Shown here piece by piece: positions 48,001 to 61,253 of a stretch of 64,000 nucleotides of DNA (the first letter of the stretch is position 1; every line of letters begins with the position of its first letter). The notes under the pieces are model-generated. The model made no database searches and was not told the origin of the DNA. It worked only from the letters and a program-made list of their open reading frames with translations. Source of the stretch: Rutidosis leptorrhynchoides (Eukaryota; Streptophyta; Magnoliopsida; Asterales; Asteraceae); NCBI RefSeq assembly GCF_046630445.1, contig NC_092336.1:504385001-504449000 (forward strand), in the 5' to 3' direction. The position numbers and the translations under genes were made by a program.

Positions 48001-48456
48001 TTTACATATGTATTTCATTGTCAATACACTTAATAATATATTTACTTATCATTTAACATAATTAACCAAGTGTATCAATATCCTAATATGATTCATATGT
48101 ACCTAGTAAGACGTTGTTATAACGATAATCGTTATATATATCGTTTTCGAGTTTCTTAAATTAATAGTCTCATTTTTATGTATATAACTCATTGTTAAAA
48201 TACCTAATGAGATACATACTTATAATAAAAACATGTTAACTATATATATAACCATATATATGTCATCGTATAGTTTTTACAAGTTTTAACGTTCGTGAAT
48301 CACCGGTCAACTTGGGTGGTCAATTGTCTATATGAAACATATTTCAATTAATCAAGTCTTAACAAGTTTGATTGCTTAACATGTTGGAAACATTTAATCA
48401 TGTAAATATCAATCTCAATTAATATATATAAACATGGAAAAGTTCGGGTCACTACA
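45033..48456 (-). repeat. Element E 5' LTR (element sense)
   Basis: 3424 bp, near-identical to 35013-38436; the homologous solo LTR lies at 6907-10370. The shared leader stem-loops are near 45412 and 45645. Confidence 0.95.
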
Positions 48457-48857
48457 CCAGTGGTACAACTCAACGTAGAATATATTTTTCAGTTACTTGT
48501 GTCCATATCGTAAAACATAAAATACATGTATTCTCATCCCGAAATATTTAGAGTTTAAAAGTGGGACTATATACTCACTGTTGTCTTGAAGATATAAATA
48601 TTTTGACTTGGTCTTCCGGTTGATATCACAAACCTATCCATATATAATATATCAATATATTTTCATTTTTAAACAATCGTCACATATATATACTTGTTAT
48701 ACTTTTAATACTTTTAATAATTCCTTAGTCCGTAGTTAGCAGTCCGATGTTAGTAATTCAATTTTAATGGTTCATTTTTAGGTGTTTAATAAACCCCCAA
48801 TGAAATGAATAAAACCCCCATCGTATATGTATTGGTCGAGATTAATCTTGACCCACG

Positions 48858-48927
48858 GTACCGGTGTTGTCAAATGACGTGTTGCGTACATAATGTACCG
48901 GTGTTGTCAAATGACGTGTTGCGTACA
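48858..48927. repeat. 37-bp tandem duplication in the element D LTR
   Basis: GTACCGGTGTTGTCAAATGA and the following 13 bp occur twice, 4 bp apart. The same duplication is present in the other LTR (about 55845-55914), so it predates the insertion of D. Confidence 0.9.
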
Positions 48928-50746
48928 ATCATGGGATCTTATGATTAATCTTCTCGTATTGTTTACGGGTGATCCTGAACCATATAAAATTGAATTATGA
49001 GTACATATATATAAAATATCATGTTATCTTAGAAAGATGTGATTTATTTAATTTCTCCCAATTATTTTCGTGGCTAAACTAGTCTTGGATATCCGATTTT
49101 GTTTCGGTCATAGTTTCTTCGTTACAACTCCGTTTTTGTTGATTCAACTTGCCATCTCCTTGGATCGAGTCCCTCTTTAAGACTATGAACTGTAAATACC
49201 TTAGTTTGTATTCAAAATCACACGGCATAGGTGAAACTTTAGTGAAACTTATGAAGTTAAACATTTTTGTTACAAAAATATCATTTAATGACCATTTTTC
49301 TAAAAATACCTATACTTTGAATTAAATCATGAAATTTTTATGTGTTAACATATTTATAGTAAAAATCATTTTTCCAGAAAATAAACCTCCAATTCAAAGT
49401 TTAAGATGGTTTTTAATTATCCAACCCAAAACAGTCCCCGGTTGCACTCCGACGTCGTAAAAAACAGTTTTTAAGGTATTCTTTGAAAAACCAAGTTTTA
49501 CCTTGTTAAATTAGCATATATTTAAGTTATATTACAGGTATTGAAGTATTTTAAAAGTTAAGTTAGAAGGATCTATTTAGTTTGCAAACAAGTTTGAAAA
49601 CTTTCAAACTATGTTCTTGTTGTTAAAATTTTATACCACAAAATAAGATAGCTATATATATATGAATCGAATAAGGTTATGAACATAGTTACTACCTCAA
49701 GTTCCTTGGACAAGGTTGCTGTAAAAGAGGAGTAAGAACCTAGAACCAAAAGGGTGATGGAAGTGGATGAAAGATTGGAAGTAAGTTTGTGTTCTTGGAA
49801 GGATTTCTTGAAGTGTTTTTGTATGGTTTTCTTATGGTGATTAAGTAAGGTTTTTGAAGCTAAATGATGGGGAAAATGCTTGTAGATGATCAAGTATGAA
49901 GTTAAGAGTATTTTAAGAGAGAAATGGGAGTGTAAGTATGAGAAAATGGGGTGAAGAAATGGTGTGCATGCATAAAAACGTTTTTAGTATATAAAGAAAA
50001 AAAATGATACCTAACTTTGTTTTCTTGCTAAATAATTCATGCTACTTGACAAATGGTTGGTTCCACATGTTTCTTAATCATTTAAGGCTGCTAAGGAGCG
50101 GATTTTTATTGGTATATACCAATAGTAAATACATCTAGAAGCTGCGTATGATACGGGTACATATACCCTAAATATACGTGTAGAAATCTTTGAGAAAACG
50201 GAACGAGGATTCAAATATAGCTATCTTTTGTGAATATACTTATATTGTTTTATGTATTTAAGTCCTTAAAAGTGATTAAATACATTACTTATACGTTATA
50301 TGTATAAACATTATAAGTCATAAGTATTTATATCAAATAACGTTATGTATGGTTATTGTTTTGAAAACTTAAGTTAGTAGTTTCAAAATATACTTATAAC
50401 TTATTGTTATTAATACAAAATGAGATATTAAAACATCCATAAACCATGTTAAATATGTATATATACATATATATACACAAACGTATAATTATCATATGTT
50501 ATATAGTTCGTGATATCATCGGTCAAACTAGACGGTCAAACGTTGTGTAAAACTCTTTTCGAAAACATAAGTCTCAACAATTTGGATTGCTTATCATGTT
50601 GGTAAGGTTTAATTTATGTAAATATTAATCTTATAAGTATAGAACGATCGAAAAAGTGCGGGTCAACTTTAGGGTTTTTGCTTATCGTGTCGGAACCATA
50701 TAGAGATTAGAGTTTAAATTTGGTCGGAAATTTCCGGGTCGTTACA

Positions 50747-53700
50747 GTACCCATCCGTTAAAGAAATTTCGTCCTCGAAATTTGGTAGAGGTTGTCATAA
50801 ATAACAATAGGAATGTTTTCATGACGAATATGAGGTAATAATGAAATTTTATCATTATTGAAAGATTTAGATAAAACGATTTGGTTATGTGAGACGCACG
50901 AGCGAAGCTATCACAAAAGAGTGAAATAAGTAAATATAGAATTGTTGTAACCGATGACGTGATTATGATCGATTTCCGGGATTTAAGGGTTTTAAAGAAA
51001 ATCTTATGTAATAAGATTTAGTTTTGCGGCGATCAGGATCTTCTTTGATTTAACGCGGCAATCTGTTTTGATTTCTTTGTCGAATATTTCACTATAAATT
51101 TACCTCCTTCCCTTTCTTTCTTCCCACATCTTCTATTCTTTCTCTTTAGTTCCTACTTTAAGACATTCGCTAATATGCTCCATCCCATTCTAACCCTTGT
51201 TATATTTCTAACTTTCATATCTTTCATTCTTCTTTTTCATCTATCACCAGAAGAATCTATTCTCTTTTATCCTTTCCTTGGAATTATAATGTTTTTAATT
51301 CTCCCGTGCCTTTACGTTGCAATACGTATTGATATGCACGGTTTGTAGTTTCGGGGTTGTTGTTAGGTTTTATACCTTCCCTTATATTTCGATGTTCCTA
51401 CTCCCGTCCCTTAAAATCATTGTCATCCACAGTTAATGCTCTCTCTTATTTGCTGTGGTTTATGTTCCTATTTCTATTCCGAGGTTTTGTCCCTTCATTT
51501 CTTCTTCCCGTTCTCGAGCCAAGCGAACAATGGTCCGAAATTCGTAGGTAGGAAATTTGGAATGAACCTAGCTATTGGTTTTAGAATGAAATTGTAATGG
51601 CACGATCTTGATTCGTTAAATTACTCGAATATTCCAAAAAAAATAGAACTATCAAGGTGATACGTTCTAATATGTTTGGAGACTTGATAGAAGGTAAGAG
51701 CCGTGTAACATGGCACATGATGACGGTACTGTGAATCATCACATTCCATTAGAAACTTAACATGACTTACTGTAATATAATGAAGTTGATCAAGTTTCAT
51801 TATATTATACTAATTCATGCATCAGTTCCCAACACTACTTTAAAACATTCATATTTTAAACTTGGAGGTTTCAAAATTTAGAAATTGACACAGTTTATTT
51901 TATGTTGTAATGCAGATATTTCGGAGAGATAAATATTCTCAAATAAGAATAGTTGTGAAAATATCTCCAGAAATATGGAGAATATGTATAACGGAAGATA
52001 TGAAGATATCTTATAATATCTAAGATAAGATGATGATGAAGAATATCATCGGGAGAGGTTTAGAATAAGGGGTAGGGTTTTTACTAATGGTTTCAGCAGT
52101 CACTGAATCGTTTGAATCCTTTGAAAGCAGATTCAGTTCTTGTTATTTATCCACAACCTCTTTCATACTTTGCTCAAACCGTTTTCCGGTTCCAACTCTT
52201 CTCTTTTTCTGAGTTTTATCGACACACTGTGCTTCATCATCAAACTTTTGACTGTTTAAAATCGTTTACAATTTTCGCTGCTTCATCAGCATTTAAAGAA
52301 CTACTTCATAATTCTGGGTGTTTTTCAGAAACTTCACCTTCGGAGTATGAAATCCTTAGGAATAGACGTTATAGGTATGACTGAGAAGTTTTGCGAGATT
52401 TTTAAAATACTAATTGCGGATTCTGCCAAAAAGATGACAAGCTGCTGGTACATGATGTCGTGGAATATGAAAGGTTCTCCGGTAACAATGGTGAAAGGAC
52501 AAGGTATATATATCGAGGTTATAATAAGAGTGGTCCTACTGAGAAATCAAAGTGGAGCTGTGATAAAATTGACTTATATTGAAAAGAGAAATGTAAGGTT
52601 GTTTTTGCCAATGAATGATAAGGAATTTGACGCGGATAAGTTTTAACGATAACTTCGGTTTTGAAAGTTTCAGGTGTATAACTGTATGCATAAATCTTTC
52701 TTCCGTAAACGAGGTGCGGCTGGTTCAACTTCTCGATTGAAGTGTTTTCAAGAATCATGAAAAGATTTGAACGAGGATTATAATTGTCGAAGTACAAATG
52801 AGGTTTAGGATGAAATCAAGTGGCAAACTTGAAGAATTATTTAGTTTCATATGTTATAATCAATATTTTAATTTAATTCATTTTAATTGTCCAAAGTTAG
52901 CAGTCCAATAGTCCGATGGTTCAATGATTCATATATAATTTAATATATAATATTCGAATTAAATAATACGTATCGTGACCCGTATACCGGTCTCGGTGTC
53001 GATCACAACTCAAAGTATATATATATTTTGAAATCAACTCCGACCCTGTATAGCCAACTCCCGCCTTCACATATAGAGTGTCTACGGTTGTTCCGAAATA
53101 TATATATAGATGGGTCGATATGATAAGTCGAAACCTTGCATACGTGTCCCGTTATTTAAAGTGCGTAAAAGTAAATAACAGAAATTAAATGATGATAAAT
53201 AAAATTGCGAGAATGTAAATTGCGATAAATTAAATGTTAATCAGTTAACTGAGAACAGTTAGCCGGAACAGTTAGCGTGAAATCCTATCACAATTTCAAT
53301 TAATTAATTCGTTTGTTTCTAACACTTTTTATTTTTGTCCAATGTTTTCTTCATTATGCCACTTGTTGGATTCTGATAGATCAAAATCCAAATATGAAAT
53401 TTGAATAGAAATGGTTATTCTGTGGTGAACGGATACATATATCGGTAGTTGTAAGTAGGATAGTAAATGACCGTTGAATCAGATTTAGAGAATGTACAAC
53501 GTAACTTATTAATGTGAATTCTAAATATTCCTCGGGTACTACCCACCCGTTAAAATATTTTCATCATTAACAGTTTGTACGAAAGAATTTTTAATTACAA
53601 TCTTTATAAAAATATACTTGCATATATATTTTCTTCAGATGTAATCATAGATTCAATGAGTCAATGAAGTATTAAACTCATTTGATTTATCGTTAATACT

Positions 53701-53888
53701 AGATTACATAACTTCTAAAGCATTAGAACGAAGATAATCGATGTAGAACGATATATAGAACGAAGATCATACTCGAAGTTCCGATGAGGTTTTTGAGGTA
53801 TGTGATGTTGATATCCGAGATACAGTTTGTGATGTTGAGATTTTGGGGGTGACAAGAGTACTGTCGGCGTTGTTGATAGTGATACAGA
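50747..53888 (-). other. Element D interior without recognised gag-pol
   Basis: Begins with the polypurine-tract-like motif abutting the 3' LTR (GTACCCATCCGTTAA on plus, 50747-50761). Most of it is AT-rich with no recognisable domain. About 52800-52520 in element sense has an open frame with YFDNYNPRSNLF, which resembles YINDYNPCSNPL near 61800 in element C, so this block is conserved between the two families. Near 53540-53554 is an internal copy of the polypurine-like motif (TACCCACCCGTTAAA). Plus-strand open frames here (51357-52646) show no domain. Confidence 0.5.
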
Positions 53889-54335
53889 TTATGCTGCTGG
53901 TGCTGCTGCTGGTGTTTGTAACCTTCGCACCGTATTTTCTAAAGCCACTACCCGAGCGCGAAGCTCGTTGACTTCTTCTATTATACCGGGATGATTGACA
54001 GTTGGAACGAGCGAATGAACAAGATTCGAAATATGGGATAGTATGTAGTCATGACGAGATACTCTAGAAATGAGCGAGAAAATGGTGTTTCGAATAGGTT
54101 CGCCGGTAAGTGCTTCAGGTTCATCGTTAAGAGGACAATTTGGTGGATGGAATGGATCACCTTCTTCTTGCCTCCAGAAATTTAGTATATTACGAACCCA
54201 TCCCCAATTCATCCAGAATAGATGATGGGAAATTGGTTGATCCATTCCGGTAACGCTGTTCTCGGAGCTCGAATGGAAATCCATATCGGCGAAGCTATCG
54301 AAGTCGGAGGAATTTGAGCTGGATGAAGAATCCAT
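53889..54335 (-). CDS. Coiled-coil accessory ORF of element D
   Basis: Encodes 148 residues from the Met of MDSSSSSNSSDFDSFADMDF. I prefer this start to the upstream Met at 54404 because the homologous ORF in element C begins at the matching place (MDRVSSSNF). A Ser/Asp-rich N-terminus leads into a highly conserved core, MDQPISHHLFWMNWGWVRNI and FWRQEEGDPFHPPNCPL, with several tryptophans. The C-terminal third has heptad-like spacing (EEVNELRARVVALENTVRRL), a likely coiled coil and so probably an oligomerisation segment, then an Ala/Pro tail. It lies about 410 bp after the primer site, the slot used by the accessory ORFs of element E. I do not recognise the family; no zinc knuckle or enzymatic motif is present. 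It could be a divergent Gag-like or RNA-binding protein, but that is only a guess. Confidence 0.75.
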   Translation of the reverse strand: MDSSSSSNSSDFDSFADMDFHSSSENSVTGMDQPISHHLFWMNWGWVRNILNFWRQEEGDPFHPPNCPLNDEPEALTGEPIRNTIFSLISRVSRHDYILSHISNLVHSLVPTVNHPGIIEEVNELRARVVALENTVRRLQTPAAAPAA

Positions 54336-54747
54336 CTTGTATGGTCGGAGAAATGAATTTTTGGTTTGGAATAGATTATAGGAGTTAGGTTTGGTACTCT
54401 TCAATACATAATTTACATATGTATATATAATATCAAAATCCCATGAATTACGGAGAATCTTTGAAATACGTCAGGCAATGTCTATAGTAACAGATAAGCT
54501 AGGATATGAATTTTGTCTATACACTATCGATGCACTAAATGCAGTAAGATGTGTCTAGACTTAAGAATGATAAGCAGGCAGTTCCCTAAGGATGATAAGC
54601 AGATGATTTCCGACTAGGATTGATAAGCAAAACTTTTGACAGGCAGACACGGTCAAAGTCCAGACTCACTTAATGTATCCTAACAACTACTAGTTAGACA
54701 CACTAATGCAAGGCCTGGTTCGCTAAGACCAACGCTCTGATACCAAC

Positions 54748-57733
54748 TGAAAGGATCCGAAACTAATCATCCGGACGTTGTCCATATTGATTACAAACGA
54801 ATTACAATAGTTGATAACATTGCGAGGTACTTGCCCTCTATATGATACATCTTACAAACGTTGCATTTATTCTTAAAAGGCAATCTATAGTTACATCCAG
54901 AATTGACATAATCGCCTGACATTTCATAATATTCAAATGACCTAAACCGCCATTTACTTAATAATAGTCTCTATGAACTTCAATGACTCGAATGCAACGC
55001 CTTATGATATAAGTCCTTAATAGCCTCAAGTAGTATCCTTAGTACGAGCTAATGCACAGCGGAAGACTTAATTCATACCTGAGAATAACATGCTTTAAAA
55101 ATGTCAACATAAAGTTGGTGAGATATAGGTTTAATGCCGGCAGCGATATATATATATATATATATATAGACCACAAGATTTCATATATAAACATTTTCAT
55201 AAAAATATTCTAAGTGGTTGAGCACTTGGTAACCATACTTAACATTCAATCACGTTGCATATTCCCTTTAATATGAAATCTTACTACACCGTACCAAGTG
55301 TAGTCACAAAACGAAGTACTGTGCAACCGTTGAATACTGGTCGTCCAGTCCGGTTGGGGTTGTCAGGCCCGATAGATCTATCAACAGGATTCGCGTTTAC
55401 AATACCGCTGTAAATATTAGTTACCAAGCTACAGGGAAGTATGCCAGTGGTACAACTCAACGTAGAATATATTTTTCAGTTACTTGTGTCCATATCGTAA
55501 AACATAAAATACATGTATTCTCATCCCGAAATATTTAGAGTTTAAAAGTGAGACTATATACTCACTGTTGTCTTGAAGATATAAATATTTTGACTTGGTC
55601 TTCCGGTTGATATCACGAACCTATCCATATATAATATATCAATATATTTTCATTTTTAAACAATCGTCACATATATATACTTGTTATACTTTTAATACTT
55701 TTAATAATTCCTTAGTCCGTAGTTAGCAGTCCGATGTTAGTAATCCAATTTTAATGGTTCATTTTTAGGTGTTTAATAAACCCCCAATGAAATGAATAAA
55801 ACCCCCATCGTATATGTATTGGTCGAGATTAATCTTGACCCACGGTACCGGTGTTGTCAAATGACGTGTTGCGTACATAATGTACCGGTGTTGTCAAATG
55901 ACGTGTTGCGTACAATCATGGGATCTTATGATTAATCTTCTCGTATTGTTTACGGGTGATCCTGAACCATATAAAATTGAATTATGAGTACATATATATA
56001 AAATATCATGTTATCTTAGAAAGATGTGATTTATTTAATTTCTCCCAATTATTTTCGTGGCTAAACTAGTCTTGGATATCCGATTTTGTTTCGGTCATAG
56101 TTTCTTCGTTACAACTCCGTTTTTGTTGATTCAACTTGCCATCTCCTTGGATCGAGTCCCTCTTTAAGACTATGAACTGTAAATACCTTAGTTTGTATTC
56201 AAAATCACATGGCATAGGTGAAACTTTAGTGAAACTTATGAAGTTAAACATTTTTGTTACAAAAATATCATTTAATGACCATTTTTCTAAAAATACCTAT
56301 ACTTTGAATTAAATCATGAAATTTTTATGTGTTAACATATTTATAGTAAAAATCATTTTTCCAGAAAATAAACCTCCAATTCAAAGTTTAAGATGGTTTT
56401 TAATTATCCAACCCAAAACAGTCCCCGGTTGCACTCCGACGTCGTAAAAAACAGTTTTTAAGGTATTCTTTGAAAAACCAAGTTTTACCTCGTTAAATTA
56501 GCATATATTTAAGTTATATTATAGGTCTTGAAGTATTTTAAAAGTTAAGTTAGAAGGATCTATTTAGTTTGCAAACAAGTTTGAAAACTTTCAAACTATG
56601 TTCTTGTTGTTAAAATTTTATACCACAAAATAAGATAGCTATATATATATGAATCGAATAAGGTTATGAACATAGTTACTACCTCAAGTTCCTTGGACAA
56701 GGTTGCTGTAAAAGAGGAGTAAGAACCTAGAACCAAAAGGGTGATGGAAGTGGATGAAAGATTGGAAGTAAGTTTGTGTTCTTGGAAGGATTTCTTGAAG
56801 TGTTTTTGTATGGTTTTCTTATGGTGATTAAGTAAGGTTTTTGAAGCTAAATGATGGGGAAAATGCTTGTAGATGATCAAGTATGAAGTTAAGAGTATTT
56901 TGAGAGAGAAATGGGAGTGTAAGTATGAGAAAATGGGGTGAAGAAATGGTGTGCATGCATAAAAACGTTTTTAGTATATAAAGAAAAAAAATGATACCTA
57001 ACTTTGTTTTCTTGCTAAATAATTCATGCTACTTGACAAATGGTTGGTTCCACATGTTTCTTAATCATTTAAGGCTGCTAAGGAGCGGATTTTTATTGGT
57101 ATATACCAATAGTAAATACATCTAGAAGCTGCGTATGATACGGGTACATATACCCTAAATATACGTGTAGAAATCTTTGAGAAAACGGAACGAGGATTCA
57201 AATATAGCTATCTTTTGTGAATATACTTATATTGTTTTATGTATTTAAGTCCTTAAAAGTGATTAAATACATTACTTATACGTTATATGTATAAACATTA
57301 TAAGTCATAAGTATTTATATCAAATAACGTTATGTATGGTTATTGTTTTGAAAACTTAAGTTAGTAGTTTCAAAATATACTTATAACTTATTGTTATTAA
57401 TACAAAATGAGATATTAAAACATCCATAAACCATGTTAAATATGTATATATACATATATATACACAAACGTATAATTATCATATGTTATATAGTTCGTGA
57501 TATCATCGGTCAAACTAGACGGTCAAACGTTGTGTAAAACTCTTTTCGAAAACATAAGTCTCAACAATTTGAATTGCTTATCATGTTGGTAAGGTTTAAT
57601 TTATGTAAATATTAATCTTATAAGTATAGAACGATCGAAAAAGTGCGGGTCAACTTTAGGGTTTTTGCTTATCGTGTCGGAACCATATAGAGATTAGAGT
57701 TTAAATTTGGTCGGAAATTTCCGGGTCGTTACA
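54748..57733 (-). repeat. Element D 5' LTR (element sense), uninterrupted
   Basis: 2986 bp, TG..CA. In element sense it opens TGTAACGACCCGGAAATTTC with GACACGATAAGCAAA soon after, like the LTRs of B and C. Confidence 0.95.
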
Positions 57734-57860
57734 GATAAGGTATAAGATATGCATGTCCTTGGAAAGCTAGCGAAAAATTAAGAACTTTTCCTTTAGATAT
57801 CGAATGGTTTCGATGAATGGATTAGAAGTTATAATCAATTGAATTTTTGATATTTTTATT

Positions 57861-58043
57861 AAAAATGATTATTATTATTATTATTGTCGTTTTTATCGTC
57901 GTTCTAGTTTATCTTATTATTATTATCATTATTATTATCTTTATCAATAAAAGGGATTTATCATTAAAAATTGTTATTTTTTTTATTATTACTATCGTTA
58001 TTATCGTTAAAGTTATAATTAGTATTATTATTATTATTATCCA

Positions 58044-58096
<53 letters not shown>

Positions 58097-58110
58097 CATT
58101 ATTAATATAT
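57861..58110. repeat. ATT/TTA microsatellite tract in the element C LTR
   Basis: Long run of TTA and ATT triplets with interruptions, especially 58021-58100. The open frames it creates, rich in Ile and Leu, are low-complexity artefacts. Confidence 0.9.
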
Positions 58111-60308
58111 ATATCATTATTTAAAAATAGTTATTGTTATTATTATTACTACTATATTATCATTAAGATAATTATTAGTATTATCGTTAATAATATTATA
58201 GTAACTATCATTATTAATATTAGTGTAATTAAAACAAATATTTGTAACACCTAATTATTTTGATTACTATTATTATCATTATTATGAACACGATATAAAA
58301 GACGATTAAAAGCTATTAAACGAAATGATTAGGAAATAATGAGTAAGAGTATCATGATGAAATTAAAATATTATAAGATATTGATTTAGATAAAATTATC
58401 GTTCTTATTATTTTTATCATTACTATTATTATTAAAAGTATCGTTAGTATTAAAACTATCATTTTAACAAAAATAATCATTTTAATAGAAATGTTATTGT
58501 TACTATAAAATATCATTATTATTATTATTTTAAATAGAATTATTATTTTAAATATAATATTAAAAATTATCGTAAATATTAAAGTTATCATAATTAGAAT
58601 TATCGTTTTATCATAATGTCATCCTTGTAATTATAAATATTGATATTTTTATAATAATAATTATTATTACAAAATAATACAACTTTTACTTACTATCATT
58701 ATAGATATTATTTTATCAAATAAATATGTGATACAAACATATTTTACTACGTCTAATAACTTACTTTAATAATACCTATCATATTATCTTTATGATATTA
58801 AATGAACCCTATAAATTTTATTACTTAATATATATAAAAGTATATTTTATTATATAAATTTAATATAAAATTTTATTTATTCATAAATAAATTATATTAT
58901 TTACTCTAATAAATCTTTTAAAAATATTTAAAAATATCAAACGAAGATATTTAAACTCTATATTAATCATGTATAGATTTTTGAAAATTATTTTGAGTCA
59001 AATTTACTTTTGTTGACTTTTTCATATTAGTCTCGAGCATTAGGATTGTGGTACACTATGATTTGACCTAATTTGTTAGACAAATATTGACCAACACATA
59101 AATATATATAATTAATTTAGGTTCGTGAATCCGAGGCCAACCTTGCACTTGTTCAATGACGTTATATGTATTTTTACTACGAAATACAGTATGGTGAGTT
59201 TCATTTGCCTTTTTACCCTTTATATTTTTGGGCTGAGAATACATGCGCAATTTTTATAAATGTTTTACGAAATGGACACAAGTAATCGAAACTACATTAT
59301 ATGGTTGAATTATCGAAATCGAATATGCCCCTTTTTATTAAGTCTGGTAATCTAAGAATTAGGGAACAGACACCCTAATTGACGCGAATCCTAAAGATAG
59401 ATCTATTGGGCCCAACAAGCCCCATCCAAAGTACCGGATGCTTTAGTACTTCGAAATTTATATCATGTCCGAAGGAGGATCCCGGAATGATGGGGATATT
59501 CTTATATGCATATTGTGAATGTCGGTTACCAGGTGTTCAATCCATATGAATGATTTTTTCTCTATGTATGGGACGTATATTTATGAGAACTGGAAATGAA
59601 ATTCTTGTGGTCTATTAAAATGATGAAAATGAATGATTATGATAAACTAATGAACTCACCAACCTTTTGGTTGACACTTTAAAGCATGTTTATTCTCAGG
59701 TATTAAAGAAATCTTCCGCTGTGCATTTGCTCATTTTAAAGATATTACTTGGAGTCTTTCATAGCATATTTCAAAGAACGTTGCATTCGAGTCATTGAGT
59801 TCATCAAAGATTATTATTAAATCAATTTATAGTTGGATAGTGGATATTATGAAATGGTATGCATGCCTGTCAATTTTCGATGTAAAGAAAGTTTGTCTTT
59901 TAAAAACGAATGCAATGTTTGTAAAATGTATCATATAGAGGTCAAATACCTCGCAATGTAATCAACTATTGTGAATCGTTTATAATGTATATGAACGGGT
60001 CCTTTCAATGTGCATGGAGTCTTACATGGCATATTTTTCAAAGAAACGTTGCATTCACCAAATCATCACCATGTATCTTATTTTGACTGCATTGTCAACG
60101 GAAGTACTATTGTAAACTATTATTTACGGTGATTGTCTATATGTAGAATTCATCAAATGTCGAAACCTTTGATTTAAATATTCATTTATGGTGTGCCTTT
60201 TCAAAATAATGCAATGTTTACAAAACGTATCATATAGAGGTCAAATACCTCGCAATGAAATCGATGAATGACTTGTTCGTCCATATGAATTTGGAGCGAT
60301 CGTCACAG

Positions 60309-60322
60309 TTGGTATCAGAGCG
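60309..60322 (+). other. Primer binding site of element C (initiator tRNA-Met)
   Basis: TTGGTATCAGAGCG directly follows the LTR end GATCGTCACA at 60307, defining the LTR/interior junction of element C and its plus-strand orientation. Confidence 0.85.
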
Positions 60323-60692
60323 TTGGTCCTAGCAAATCAGGTCTTGCATGAATGTGTCTAACTGATAGTTGTTAAGATGCATTAGTAAGTCTGGACTTCG
60401 ACCGTGTCTGCATGTTAAAAGTTTTGCTTATCATTTCTTGTCGGAAATTACATGCTTATCATTCTTAAGTCTAGACACATTTTCCTGCATTTATTGCATA
60501 AACAGTGTATAGACAAAAATTCATATCTTAGCGTATCTGTTACTGTAAACTTTTCCTGATATCTTTCGAAAATTTCTCCGTAACTTATGGGATTTTGGTA
60601 TTATATATACATATGCAAATTATGTATCGGAGAATACCAAACTAAATCCTATAATCTATCTCATATCAAAATCAATTCCCTGATTATACAAG

Positions 60693-61253
60693 ATGGATCG
60701 CGTATCTAGTTCAAATTTCTTAAACTCCGACAGCTATTCCGATATGGATATTCACCTGAATTCCGAAGACAGTGTAACCGGAATGGATCAACCAATTAGC
60801 CATCATCTATTCTGGATAAATTGGGGATGGGTTCGTAGTATACTTAATCATTGGAGACAAGAAGAAGGTGATCCCTTCCATCTACCACATTGCCCTCTTG
60901 GCGAAGAACCTGAAGTACATACCGGCGAACCTATTTGAGGCACCATTTTCTCTCTCATTTCCAGAGTGTCTCGTCACGATTATATATTATCTCAAATTCT
61001 AGATCTTATTCGTCCACTCGTCCGAACCAACAATCACCCCGGTGTAATAGAAGAAGTCAGCGAGCTTCACACTCGGATAGTGGCTTTGGAGAATGTGGTG
61101 CAAAAGTTACAAGCACCAGCAGCAGCACCGGTAGCAACAGTACCACCATCAGCAACACCAACAGTACCATCACCACCACCAACAACAACATCCGCATCCC
61201 ACACTTCAACATCACAATCTGTACCTCGAACATCAACGTCATACGCACCATAA
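60693..61253 (+). pseudogene. Coiled-coil accessory ORF of element C
   Basis: Homologue of the element D ORF in the same position, about 385 bp after the primer site. Shared blocks: MDQPISHHLFWINWGWVRSI, HWRQEEGDPFHLPHCPLGEE, SRHDYILSQI and the coiled-coil segment EEVSELHTRIVALENVVQKL. It has a longer Ala/Pro/Thr/Ser-rich tail ending TSTSYAP. This copy has about one break. Conservation of the protein rather than the DNA between two differently diverged elements suggests the ORF was under selection in the family. Confidence 0.75.

Larger units (their letters stand above)
35013..48456 (-). mobile_element. Element E: nearly whole Tekay-like chromovirus with extra 5' ORFs
   Basis: 13.4-kb Ty3/gypsy element inserted in the LTR of element D, with CCAGT duplicated at 35008-35012 and 48457-48461. 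LTRs are 35013-38436 and 45033-48456, each 3424 bp, TG..CA. By eye they differ at about eight positions (0.2 percent), or roughly 0.1 million years. Order in element sense: 5' LTR, initiator-Met primer site (45019-45031), acidic ORF, F-box-like ORF, polypurine-like motif, gag, protease, RT, RNase H, integrase with chromodomain-like end, polypurine tract, 3' LTR. Very long LTRs and the C-terminal chromodomain fit the Tekay/Del clade. It looks almost whole, with about one break in the gag-pol frame. Confidence 0.93.
34312..57733 (-). mobile_element. Element D: young LTR retrotransposon lacking gag-pol
   Basis: The 3' LTR (in element sense) is 34312-35012 plus 48462-50746, split by element E. 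The 5' LTR is 54748-57733 and uninterrupted; both total 2986 bp. GATAA flanks the whole element (34307-34311, 57734-57738). The primer site is initiator-Met-like (TTGGTATCAGAGCG read on minus, near 54733-54746). The interior is only 4 kb and holds one clear sense ORF (coiled-coil, 54335-53889) and a second conserved block (about 52800-52520), but no gag, protease, RT or integrase. By eye the LTRs differ at about 11 positions (0.4 percent), roughly 0.1-0.2 million years at common plant rates. It must have been moved by another element's proteins. Confidence 0.9.

Noticed and set aside
51357-52646. Plus-strand frames in the element D interior
   Set aside because: Antisense to the element, no recognised domain, and the minus-strand frame in part of the same region is the one conserved with element C.
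57847-58591. Long Ile/Leu/Val-rich frames that look like membrane proteins
   Set aside because: Direct product of ATT/TTA triplet microsatellites in the LTR of element C.
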